Assembly (NCBI GenBank): GCA_027062285.1
Contig: JAMOTL010000062.1
Coordinates: forward strand, 1-33,319
Reading direction: 5' to 3'
DNA: 33,319 nucleotides
DNA from: Nautiliaceae bacterium
Lineage (GTDB): Bacteria > Campylobacterota > Campylobacteria > Campylobacterales > Nautiliaceae
The stretch's first letter is position 1. Each line of letters starts with the position of its first letter. A program made the position numbers and the translations under genes. The notes beneath the pieces are model-generated. The model saw nothing but the letters and a program-made list of their open reading frames with translations. It was not told the origin of the DNA and did no database searches. Shown one piece after another: positions 1 to 7,402 of the stretch.

Positions 1-420
1 GATAAAACATGTCAGCATGACGTAGATTTAACCGTATTTGGTTACGAACCTGGATATATTCCGGAATCAAAAGTTTATTTTGAGTGTGATAAAAATTTGA
101 ATCTTATAGCAAAAAGAGTGGCCGATAAAATGAATGTTAGACTAAAAGAAGGTATAATAGCTTCAGGAGATCAGTTTGTCCATTCAAAAGAGCGTAAAGA
201 ATGGATAAAAAAAACTTTTAATGCAATTGCTATAGAAATGGAAGGCGGTGCTGTCGGATGTGTTGCGTGGACTTTAAGTGTACCGTTTTTTATGCTAAGA
301 GCCATAAGCGACACGGCGGAAGAGGGTGCCGGAGTGGATTTTGATGAATTTTTGGAAGAATCGAGCAAAGTAAGTGCCGAATTTTTAATAAAAATGTTAA
401 AGGAATTGGATGAAAAATAA
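1..420 (+). CDS. mtnN: MTA/SAH nucleosidase (aminodeoxyfutalosine nucleosidase), 3' part only
   Basis: The frame is open from the first base of the window, so this is the C-terminal 139 residues of a gene that begins upstream. The visible part carries the family signatures: a QHDVDLTVFG...PGYIP stretch, IASGDQFVHS, the substrate-binding IEMEGGAVG and the catalytic RAISDTAE with its Asp. The enzyme hydrolyses methylthioadenosine and S-adenosylhomocysteine. In Campylobacterota the same enzyme is known also to cleave 6-amino-6-deoxyfutalosine in menaquinone synthesis (MqnB role); that second activity is inferred from family knowledge. Its stop overlaps the next gene by 11 bases, implying co-translation. 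An internal ATG at 97 is not the start, since homology continues upstream of it. Confidence 0.9.
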   Translation, partial: DKTCQHDVDLTVFGYEPGYIPESKVYFECDKNLNLIAKRVADKMNVRLKEGIIASGDQFVHSKERKEWIKKTFNAIAIEMEGGAVGCVAWTLSVPFFMLRAISDTAEEGAGVDFDEFLEESSKVSAEFLIKMLKELDEK

Positions 421-1606
421 AATAATCGTATTTATAGTAACTTTTGTGGTAATGGTTTTAGCTACCCCTTTTGTTTTTGATAAATTAATGAATTCTAAAT
501 TTAACAAAATGCTTGAAAATTTACAAAAGCAGGGATATGTAATAAAAGAAATCGAAAACAAAAGCTCCTATTTGACAACAGACAGAGTTTTTAAGGTGGT
601 TGTTCCCGGGGAAAAGATTGATAATAGCGGATATATAAAAGATATCGTTTTGGAAGTTGAATCTAAATTCAAAAATTTACCTGTAACCGATGTAAAATTT
701 TTAGGTAAGATTTTAAAGGTTGAATCTATTGATAAGGCTTTTGAAGAGCAGATAAATCAAATTATTAAAGACAAAATAAGATTTTTTGTGGTAACCCCGA
801 ATTTCAAAACTTACAAATATAGACTTTTTGATACTGACTTATTAGCTGGACTTAATGAAATGAAATTAACAGGTATTGAAGGTGTATATGATTATCCTTA
901 TAAAAATATCTTAAAAGCAAAAAGTCTTGTATATAAAGACGTAAAAGGCATAATTTTAGAGATAAAGCAGTTTACTCACAAATTTGAAGAAAAAGAAAAT
1001 ACATTAAAAAACGATATGAAGTTTAATTTTTATGCCACTCTAAATAATCAAAAAGTAACTCTTCTTAACGTAAAAACAGATTCGATTACTTATCTTGGAA
1101 ATAAAATAAAAAGTATTTCAAATCTTCAGTTTGATACGCTTAATTTTGTAAATAATATTATAATAAAAAATTTTAAGTTAAACTTTTTTGCCGATAATAT
1201 TGACGGAAAAATCGTCAAAAAACTTCAAAATACAAATGACAGATTTCAAAGAGAGCAGCTTATAAAAGAATTAGTTTCAAAAGGAATGGATTTAAAACTT
1301 GATCTTAAAATTAAAGATATCGAAGCTATGAAACAAAAGCTCGGATTTTTTGATTTGAATTCAAAACTTAAGATTCTTCCGGATCCTATGCTTTTTGATA
1401 AATTAAATAAAAATGATTTGAGTGATTTGGAAATTTTTGTCGATTTAAAAACAACACCTCAAATTTCGACTCTTTTAATGAATGTGATTCCTCAAAGCGC
1501 ATTTGCTTTTGCTTTAGCCAAAAAAGAAAAAGGTACGGTCGAATTGATATTAAAAGTTCAAAACGGAGTTATTTATATAAATGGTGAAAAAATTAAATCC
1601 AATTAA
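410..1606 (+). CDS. Membrane-anchored protein of unknown function
   Basis: 398 residues. Residues 3-23 form one hydrophobic segment after MKNK, which reads as an uncleaved signal anchor or signal peptide, so most of the chain should lie in the periplasm. The rest alternates short beta-like stretches with Lys-rich turns and has no cysteine and no recognisable catalytic motif. The overall pattern (N-terminal anchor, then long repetitive beta-rich domain) resembles YdgA/DUF945 or AsmA-like proteins, but I could not confirm either. It overlaps the gene before by 11 bases and the gene after by 26, so it belongs to the same transcript as the nucleosidase and the tRNA thiolases, though nothing ties it to their chemistry. 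A real gene with high confidence, function unknown. Confidence 0.75.
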   Translation: MKNKIIVFIVTFVVMVLATPFVFDKLMNSKFNKMLENLQKQGYVIKEIENKSSYLTTDRVFKVVVPGEKIDNSGYIKDIVLEVESKFKNLPVTDVKFLGKILKVESIDKAFEEQINQIIKDKIRFFVVTPNFKTYKYRLFDTDLLAGLNEMKLTGIEGVYDYPYKNILKAKSLVYKDVKGIILEIKQFTHKFEEKENTLKNDMKFNFYATLNNQKVTLLNVKTDSITYLGNKIKSISNLQFDTLNFVNNIIIKNFKLNFFADNIDGKIVKKLQNTNDRFQREQLIKELVSKGMDLKLDLKIKDIEAMKQKLGFFDLNSKLKILPDPMLFDKLNKNDLSDLEIFVDLKTTPQISTLLMNVIPQSAFAFALAKKEKGTVELILKVQNGVIYINGEKIKSN

Positions 1607-2369
1607 AGATATCTTTTTTTCTAAAAAAGTAACGAAATTTACAGGCAGAGTTCAGGGTGAATATGAACTTATTAAGCCTGGAGATAAGGTTTTGGTCGCT
1701 TTTAGCGGCGGAAAGGATAGTTTTGTACTCTTGCATGTCTTAAAACGAATGCAACTGATTGCTCCTTTTTCTTTTGAGCTAAAAGCGATTACGGTAGATG
1801 CCGGTACGGGTATTGACTATTCTCCTTTAAAGAACTGGTGTGAAATGTTTGATATTGAATATGAAATTTATGAAACTCCTATTTTAGAAATTATGAATGA
1901 AAAAAAACGTCCGGGAAGCAGTCCGTGTGGTTTTTGTGCAAGAATGAGAAGGGGTGCTCTTTATACTAGGGCTAAAGAACTTGGCTTTAATAAACTAGCG
2001 CTCGGACATCATTTTGATGATGCTGTGGAGACGTTTTTTATGAGTATGTTTTATAACGGTATGATGAAATCAATGCCTCCTAAATACACTGCTAATACCG
2101 GGGTTGAGGTAATAAGACCGATGATTAAGGTCAGAGAAAAATGGATTGAATATATGGCTGAGAAGAATAATTTTCCTATTATTGCCGGAGAAGACAGTTG
2201 CCTGGCTTTAAAAGATGCCGAGGGTGTTAAAACTCCATATGCCAGAGCAAAAATTAAAAACTGGTTAAAAGAAATGGAAGAGGAGGAACCGAAACTTTTT
2301 CAAAGACTTGAAAGCGCTTTTGAGAATATAGAATGTCATACTTTTTTTATGAAGGAGTTTTTGAAGTGA
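1581..2369 (+). CDS. ttcA: TtcA-family tRNA 2-thiocytidine synthetase
   Basis: 262-residue PP-loop ATPase of the TtcA family, which thiolates cytidine 32 of tRNA using an Fe-S cluster. Seen: PP-loop SGGKDS at residues 42-47; the cysteine pair PCGFC (C116, C119) followed by ARMRRGALY; ALGHHFDDAVETFF; MPPKYT; and VIRPMIKVREKWIE, all matching the order in E. coli TtcA. The E. coli protein has a further C-x2-C near the C-terminus; here that position reads AGEDSC with a single cysteine, C207. The protein is shorter than E. coli TtcA (about 310 residues) at both ends. It begins inside the previous gene (26-base overlap) and its last codons carry the ribosome site and start of mnmA, so the two thiolases are translationally coupled. 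A related PP-loop enzyme with another target is possible. Confidence 0.82.
   Translation: MVKKLNPIKDIFFSKKVTKFTGRVQGEYELIKPGDKVLVAFSGGKDSFVLLHVLKRMQLIAPFSFELKAITVDAGTGIDYSPLKNWCEMFDIEYEIYETPILEIMNEKKRPGSSPCGFCARMRRGALYTRAKELGFNKLALGHHFDDAVETFFMSMFYNGMMKSMPPKYTANTGVEVIRPMIKVREKWIEYMAEKNNFPIIAGEDSCLALKDAEGVKTPYARAKIKNWLKEMEEEEPKLFQRLESAFENIECHTFFMKEFLK
2352..2357 (+). promoter_or_regulatory. Ribosome binding site that fixes the mnmA start
   Basis: AAGGAG lies 8 bases before a GTG at 2366 and inside the end of ttcA. An in-frame ATG at 2333 has no such site and would add eleven residues not found in MnmA proteins, which normally begin directly with the KVLVGISGGVDS strand. GTG 2366 is therefore the likely start, giving a GTGA overlap with the ttcA stop. 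Confidence 0.75.
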
Positions 2370-3388
2370 AGGTTTTAGTAGGAATCAGCGGTGGAGTGGA
2401 CAGTGCCGTTACCACTTATCTTTTAAAACAGCAGGGATATGAGGTGATCGGGCTTTATATGAAAATGCACAGCGGCGTCAATCACAAAGAAAATTTAGAA
2501 AAAATTGAAAAGTTATCAAAACTTATCGGATTTGAATATTACGCGGAAGATGTGGAAGAAGAGTTTAGAAAAGAAGTTTATGAATATTTTGTAAAAAGTT
2601 ATGAAGAAGGTTCCACTCCAAATCCTTGTGCTATGTGTAACATACAAATTAAATTCGGTATTTTTATGAATTTTTTAGAAAAATATGGATGTGATAAAGC
2701 TGCCACCGGGCATTATGTGAGAAATGACGGAAAATTTTTATATGAAGCAAAAGATAAAACGAAAGACCAGAGTTATTTTTTATTCGGGATAAAAAAAGAA
2801 GTTTTACCTAAAGTTTTGTTTCCGCTGGGTGAATATACTAAAGAGGAGATAAAAGAGATAGCAAAAAAAATTGGCCTTGAAGAATTTGCCACTCAAAAAG
2901 AGTCTCAGGATATTTGTTTTATCGACAACAGTTATATTGATGTTTTGAAATTTCATTTTAATCCGGAAAAAAAAGGAAAAGTTGTAAATACAAAAGGTCA
3001 AAAAATAGGAGTTCATAAAGGATATGCCTTTTATACTATCGGTCAGAGAAAAGGATTTCATCTTTTTAAGGCTCATAAACCTCATTATGTAATAGGAATA
3101 GATGCTAAAACAAATACGTTAATTGTAGGAGATAAGAAAGATTTGGAAAAAACGAAAGTCTTTTTAAAAGGAGTGAATTTATTTATCGATGATAAAATAT
3201 TTGAATGTGAAGCAAAAGTCAGATATCGAGCTCCAAAAATACCGGCATTGGTTAAAATGGAAACGAAAAGTAAAGCAGTGGTGAAATTTAAAGAACCGGT
3301 AATCGGTGTTGCAAAAGGTCAGGCGTGTGTGTTTTATGAAGGTGAAAAACTCTTAGGAGGAGGTTGGATTAGAGGTGCAAAAAAATAG
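2366..3388 (+). CDS. mnmA: tRNA-specific 2-thiouridylase MnmA
   Basis: 340 residues from GTG 2366. MnmA activates U34 of Lys, Glu and Gln tRNAs by adenylation and replaces its 2-oxygen with sulfur. Seen: PP-loop SGGVDS (residues 8-13), NPCAMCN (C88, C91), the TGHY strand, DQSYFLF, ESQDICFI with the second catalytic cysteine (C184), and the QRKGF motif of the central domain. The C-terminal beta-barrel domain is complete. E. coli MnmA has Asp at the position of C88 (D-x2-C); this protein has C-x2-C plus C184, an arrangement associated with Fe-S-binding MnmA forms. It overlaps the TtcA-like gene by four bases. The final codon is followed by a short AT-rich gap and the prs gene. Confidence 0.95.
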   Translation: MKVLVGISGGVDSAVTTYLLKQQGYEVIGLYMKMHSGVNHKENLEKIEKLSKLIGFEYYAEDVEEEFRKEVYEYFVKSYEEGSTPNPCAMCNIQIKFGIFMNFLEKYGCDKAATGHYVRNDGKFLYEAKDKTKDQSYFLFGIKKEVLPKVLFPLGEYTKEEIKEIAKKIGLEEFATQKESQDICFIDNSYIDVLKFHFNPEKKGKVVNTKGQKIGVHKGYAFYTIGQRKGFHLFKAHKPHYVIGIDAKTNTLIVGDKKDLEKTKVFLKGVNLFIDDKIFECEAKVRYRAPKIPALVKMETKSKAVVKFKEPVIGVAKGQACVFYEGEKLLGGGWIRGAKK

Positions 3389-3411
3389 ATTTAACTTTTG
3401 TCAAATTTTGG

Positions 3412-3417
3412 TAATAT
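3412..3417 (+). promoter_or_regulatory. Possible -10 element for prs
   Basis: TAATAT preceded by T-rich sequence lies 27 bases upstream of the prs ATG in the 55-base gap after mnmA. A TTGTCA at 3398-3403 is too close (8-base spacer) to act as its -35. Campylobacterota sigma-70 promoters often have only a -10 and upstream T-rich DNA, so this is plausible but weak. Confidence 0.35.
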
Positions 3418-3443
3418 TTCATCAATAAATTAAAGGAGCAAAT

Positions 3444-4370
3444 ATGAAATACAAATTATTCAGCGGAACAGCGAATCCGAAAGTAGCTCAGGATATTTCT
3501 CATTATCTTGACAGACCGCTTAGCAAATTAACAGTAAATAGATTCAGTGACGGTGAGATCAACGTACAAATCGGTGAAAGTGTAAGGGGAGTGGATTGTT
3601 TTATAATTCAGCCGACTTGTGCTCCGGCAAATGATAATTTAATGGAACTTTTAATAATTACTGATGCCATGAGAAGAGCCAGTGCGAAAAGTATTACTGC
3701 TGTAGTGCCTTATTTCGGTTATGCAAGACAGGACAGAAAAGCGGCTCCAAGAGTTCCAATTACGGCAAAATTAGTTGCTAATATGATGGAAAAAGCAGGA
3801 ATAGACAGAGTTGTTACGCTTGATTTACATGCCGGACAAATTCAGGGGTTTTTTGATATTCCGGTTGATAATTTATATGGAAGTATTCTGTTTTTTGATT
3901 ATTTTAAAGAAAAAAGATTAAAACAACCTATTATAGCTTCACCTGATATCGGAGGAGTTGCCAGAGCTAGATATTTTGCTTCAAAACTTGGCTTAGATAT
4001 GGTAATTGTAGATAAAAGAAGAGAAAAAGCAAATGTAAGTGAGGTTATGAATATAATCGGAGATGTAAAAGGAAAAGACGTTATTTTAATTGATGACATG
4101 GTGGATACTGCCGGTACGATGGTAAAAGCGGCGGCAGCTTTAAAAGAAAAAGGGGCTGCGAGCGTAAGAGCTTTTGCGACTCACGGAGTATTAAGCGGAC
4201 CTGCGATAGAAAGAATAAAAAATTCGGTTTTGGAAGAACTTATTATTTCCGATACGATTCCATTTAATAAAGAATGTAAAAAAATAAAAGTATTACCAAC
4301 AGGAAAACTTTTTGCGGAAGTTATTAGAAGAATCGTATATAATGAAAGTATAAATAAACTTTTTGATTAA
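3444..4370 (+). CDS. prs: Ribose-phosphate pyrophosphokinase (PRPP synthase)
   Basis: 308 residues, the usual length of class I PRPP synthases. It makes PRPP from ribose-5-phosphate and ATP for nucleotide, histidine and tryptophan synthesis. Seen: FSDGE at 34-38, YFGYARQDRK around 90-99, the TLDLHAGQ metal site (125-132), the flexible catalytic loop KRREKA (191-196), and the PRPP-binding loop ILIDDMVDTAGTM (214-226). AAAGGAG stands 6 bases before the ATG. The stop TAA shares its last base with the ATG of the next gene (TAATG), so yigZ is translated from the same message. A second, unrelated PRPP-binding fold protein lies at 7389-8051. Confidence 0.97.
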   Translation: MKYKLFSGTANPKVAQDISHYLDRPLSKLTVNRFSDGEINVQIGESVRGVDCFIIQPTCAPANDNLMELLIITDAMRRASAKSITAVVPYFGYARQDRKAAPRVPITAKLVANMMEKAGIDRVVTLDLHAGQIQGFFDIPVDNLYGSILFFDYFKEKRLKQPIIASPDIGGVARARYFASKLGLDMVIVDKRREKANVSEVMNIIGDVKGKDVILIDDMVDTAGTMVKAAAALKEKGAASVRAFATHGVLSGPAIERIKNSVLEELIISDTIPFNKECKKIKVLPTGKLFAEVIRRIVYNESINKLFD

Positions 4371-4924
4371 TGAAAACGGTAAAAAAGCCTTATGCGGCTA
4401 CTATAGAAGTAAAAAAATCAAAGTTTCATTCATTTTTGCTTCCTTTTTCTTCCTTTGAAAAGACTCTTAATGACCTAAAAAAAAGACATCCGAAAGCTAA
4501 TCATTTCGTGACGGCATTTAGATATTTAAACGAGCATAATCAAATTGTAGAAGGTTCAAGTGACGACGGGGAACCCAGAGGCAGCAGCGGGAGGCCTACC
4601 CTTAAAGTTCTTCAAGGGCATAATTTAATAAATGTAGGTATAGTAACAATCAGGTACTTCGGAGGAATTCTTTTGGGCGTCGGAGGACTTGTAAAAGCTT
4701 ACAGCGACGCTGCGAACGCAGCAATAGAAAATGCCGAACTTATTGATTATGCTCCTGTGTTTGAGTATACTTTTGAAGTTGATTATAATAAAACAAGAGA
4801 AATCGAGTATTTATTAAAAAAATGGAATATTTATGTCGTTGATAGAGGATTTGGCGAAAGAGGTATTAAATATTTTATCAGAGACAATATTGAAAAAATT
4901 AATAAAATTAAGGAGATTTTATGA
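4370..4924 (+). CDS. yigZ: YigZ/IMPACT-family protein (UPF0029)
   Basis: 184 residues. N-terminal signatures are KKSKFHSFLLPF, NHFVTAFRY, and the SSDDGEPRGSSGRP loop followed by GHNLINVGIVTIRYFGGILLG and GVGGLVKAYSDAA, all typical of the YigZ/IMPACT fold. Family members are thought to be involved in translation or nucleic-acid binding, but the bacterial role is not settled. The C-terminal alpha-beta extension (about 130-184) is the usual second domain, shorter here than in E. coli. Start codon shared with the prs stop (TAATG), and its own stop overlaps the next ATG by four bases (ATGA), placing it mid-operon. Confidence 0.9.
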   Translation: MKTVKKPYAATIEVKKSKFHSFLLPFSSFEKTLNDLKKRHPKANHFVTAFRYLNEHNQIVEGSSDDGEPRGSSGRPTLKVLQGHNLINVGIVTIRYFGGILLGVGGLVKAYSDAANAAIENAELIDYAPVFEYTFEVDYNKTREIEYLLKKWNIYVVDRGFGERGIKYFIRDNIEKINKIKEIL

Positions 4925-5568
4925 AAAAGTTTTTAGCATTATTAATGATTTTAAGCAGTTTGGTATTTGCCGTATCTAAAGAAAATATTTTAGCATTAAG
5001 CTGGGAAAACAGCTATTGTAAAGTTCATCCTAAAGATAAAGCATGTCTTATGAGAAAACCCGGGGATTATTCATTGTCTCATTTCGTATTGCATGGATTG
5101 TGGCCGAAGAAGAAAAAATACTGTCATATCAATTATAAATTCCATCTCTCACCGCTTCTTTGGAAAGTACTTAAAAAGTATATGCCCGCAGCCGATTATC
5201 TGGCAAAACATGAATGGAAGAAGCACGGGACGTGTTTTGGGACGGATGCGGAGACATATTTTTTAACCGCGATAAAATTAACTCAACAATTTAATGAGTC
5301 TCATTTTTTAACTTTCGTAAGAATGCATATGGGGCAATATGTAACATTACAGAGATTAAGATTTGTATTCGGCAGTGCTTTTGGAGACAGAAACAGAAGA
5401 AAATTTCAAGTTATTTGTGAAAGAAAAAACGGTAATGTATATATAACTGAAATAAGACTGAATTTAAAAGGAGATCCTACGAAATTGGGTCTGAAAGAAT
5501 TATTGGATAACGCAGAACCTATGATAGGGGTAAAACAATGTCCGGGCGGAGTTTTCGCTCTCCCGTAA
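4921..5568 (+). CDS. Secreted ribonuclease, RNase T2 family
   Basis: 215 residues with a clear signal peptide (MKK then a hydrophobic run, cleavage probably after SLVFA at residue 17), so it acts in the periplasm or outside. Both catalytic segments of RNase T2 enzymes are present: CAS I FVLHGLWP with H58, and CAS II HEWKKHGTC with H97, E98, K101 and H102. Cysteines at 33, 42, 68 and 105 could form disulfides. The family cuts single-stranded RNA by 2',3'-cyclic phosphate chemistry. AAGGAG lies 5 bases before the ATG, within yigZ, and the overlap is ATGA. The following gene is convergent after 32 bases, with only a weak A/T hairpin near 5569-5592, so the termination signal is unclear. E. coli RNase I belongs to the same family, but I would not transfer the rna symbol. 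Confidence 0.9.
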   Translation: MKKFLALLMILSSLVFAVSKENILALSWENSYCKVHPKDKACLMRKPGDYSLSHFVLHGLWPKKKKYCHINYKFHLSPLLWKVLKKYMPAADYLAKHEWKKHGTCFGTDAETYFLTAIKLTQQFNESHFLTFVRMHMGQYVTLQRLRFVFGSAFGDRNRRKFQVICERKNGNVYITEIRLNLKGDPTKLGLKELLDNAEPMIGVKQCPGGVFALP

Positions 5569-5600
5569 AAATTTATTAAAAGATTTTTTTGCCTCTGTTT

Positions 5601-6905
5601 TTAAAAAAATCCGTCATATATTTCTTTTGTCTGTTTTTTAACGGTTCTGTTAAATAATTTTCTCAAAACAAATTCTATGAAAAAGGCGATTATAAACGCT
5701 CCGATTAAATAATAAATAGTAGCAGTTTGATTTTTGAGATTATAATATAAACTTGCCGTAACTACCAATGACATCAACATAAACGCTAAGATGATTAAAA
5801 TTTTATTCGCCCCAGTTTTATGAGTTAATTTTATATGTTTATAATGGACTAAAGCCTGTATAATCAACACACTTAATGCCGCTACCGTTGTAATTTCACT
5901 TAAATTAAAAAATAATATCATAGGAATAATCAGAGCCGCTGAAATTAAAAGACCCTCATAAGAATTGAATATGTTATATTCGTAAATTTCAGGCAAATCA
6001 CCTTTTTTAGCAAGTGTATAGCTTATTTCCGTTGCTGCGTATAATGTTGCGTTTATGGCGCTTGTAGCCGAAATCAATGCCAAAATCGCCATAATTTTGA
6101 AGCCGTATTCTCCGAATATAGGTTTTGCAGCTTCTGCTAAAGCATAATCTTTTGTTTTAATTACTTCATCAAGAGATAAATTTCCCAATACGGCTATACT
6201 AACCGCAACATATAAAACTGTTACGACACTTATTGCTAAGATCATTGCTTTTAAAACGGTTTTTTTAGGGTTTTCCATATCTTCTATAGCATTTGTGATT
6301 ACGCTGTATCCCTGATAAGCAAAAAATGTCAGTCCGACAGCAAATATAGCATTTATTAACGTAGGAGATTTTTCAGGTGACAAATAATCTACATGTATGT
6401 TAAAAAGAGCTGCAAGAGTAAAAATGCTTAATCCTATAAGTTTAATCGCTACGATTATATTTTCGCTTTTTGCCACGAATGTAGCACCCAAAAGGTTGAT
6501 GACGGTAAAAAACAAAATTATACCTATTGCAAAAGTATTAATCATAAAAATCGAATCATACCCGAAAAGCCTTGCGCCGTATTCTCCGAAACTTTTAGCA
6601 ACGGCTGCGAGTGTAATAAGCTGTGCGAAATAAAACATAACACTAAGTGCACCTGAAAAATAATTTTCTCCGTATTCTTGGACAAGATATTCAATTATTC
6701 CTCCACGGCTTGGAAAACGTATAGCAAGTTTGGCTAAAGAATATCCGCTAAGAAGTGCTATTATTCCTCCTATAATAAAAGATAACCATACCAGATTACC
6801 GGCAATACTTCCCGCAAGACCTATTACAATGAAAATACCTATTCCAACCATCGTACCGATGCCGAGCATAGCGGCTGAGATGGTATCAAAGGCTTTTTTA
6901 TTCAT
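5601..6905 (-). CDS. APC-superfamily amino acid permease
   Basis: 434 residues with about twelve hydrophobic segments, the number expected for the APC superfamily. The first membrane segment carries the substrate-binding LGIGTMVGIGIF, the second is followed by RFPSRGGIIEYL, and FFAYQGYSVITNAIEDMENPKKT marks the segment 6 region and following loop. It should be an inner-membrane importer or exchanger of an amino acid or amine; the substrate cannot be read from the sequence. It is the last gene of the ispDF operon: its ATG overlaps the pgpA stop as TAATG. The ribosome site is poor (GGAA), consistent with reinitiation after pgpA. No link to its operon partners is obvious. Confidence 0.88.
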   Translation of the reverse strand: MNKKAFDTISAAMLGIGTMVGIGIFIVIGLAGSIAGNLVWLSFIIGGIIALLSGYSLAKLAIRFPSRGGIIEYLVQEYGENYFSGALSVMFYFAQLITLAAVAKSFGEYGARLFGYDSIFMINTFAIGIILFFTVINLLGATFVAKSENIIVAIKLIGLSIFTLAALFNIHVDYLSPEKSPTLINAIFAVGLTFFAYQGYSVITNAIEDMENPKKTVLKAMILAISVVTVLYVAVSIAVLGNLSLDEVIKTKDYALAEAAKPIFGEYGFKIMAILALISATSAINATLYAATEISYTLAKKGDLPEIYEYNIFNSYEGLLISAALIIPMILFFNLSEITTVAALSVLIIQALVHYKHIKLTHKTGANKILIILAFMLMSLVVTASLYYNLKNQTATIYYLIGAFIIAFFIEFVLRKLFNRTVKKQTKEIYDGFF

Positions 6906-7402
6906 TACATTCCAAGAAAATATTTAATTTTTAAATACACTATATAAAAAATTCCCGCCAATATTCCACCGAAAATTCCGGCTAAAGCGTCATCACCCAT
7001 TACTCCCAAGCCCCCTTTTAATTTTTTGTCAATTCTTCCGATAATTGAAGGCTTCCAAATATCTAAAATTCTAAATGCCAAAAACGCGAAAAGAAGTTTT
7101 ATAATCGTATCTTGTTTTAAATTACCCAGTATTCCTATTGTGATTAATACACCTGCTATTTCATCTATTACGATTCTTTTGTCGTCGTGTATACCGCCGT
7201 TTTTTTCATATTCTTCTACCATCTTATAGCCCATGACAAAAAATAAAAGCGCTAACATCAATATTGTCTGATTTGGGTTTGGGAAAAATTTAATTACCAA
7301 AAAAGCAATAACAACTCCTACTAAACTGCCCCATGTGCCTGGAGCTTTTGGTAAAAGCCCGCTGTAAAATCCGGTTAAGAAAAACCAATTAATTTTCTTC
7401 AT
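6905..7402 (-). CDS. pgpA: Phosphatidylglycerophosphatase A
   Basis: 165 residues from the ATG at 7402. PgpA removes the phosphate of phosphatidylglycerophosphate in the inner membrane to give phosphatidylglycerol. Seen: TGFYSGLLPKAPGTWGSL near the N-terminus, the DDKRIVIDEIAG segment, FRILDIWKPS, and GGLGVMGDDALAGI, which are the four conserved blocks of the family, separated by hydrophobic helices. A GTG two codons upstream (7408) is in frame but overlaps the best ribosome site, so ATG 7402 is preferred. The gene starts inside the phosphoribosyltransferase gene (14-base overlap) and shares TAATG with the permease. In Campylobacter jejuni pgpA (Cj1610) also neighbours the sulfurylase-like gene and the regulator. 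Confidence 0.93.
   Translation of the reverse strand: MKKINWFFLTGFYSGLLPKAPGTWGSLVGVVIAFLVIKFFPNPNQTILMLALLFFVMGYKMVEEYEKNGGIHDDKRIVIDEIAGVLITIGILGNLKQDTIIKLLFAFLAFRILDIWKPSIIGRIDKKLKGGLGVMGDDALAGIFGGILAGIFYIVYLKIKYFLGM

Noticed and set aside
3398-3417. TTGTCA and TAATAT as a full promoter for prs
   Set aside because: The spacer is only 8 bases, far from the required 16-18; only the -10 is kept as a candidate.
5569-5600. Terminator after the RNase T2 gene
   Set aside because: Only a six-pair A/T stem (AAAAAT with ATTTTT) is possible, too weak to call.
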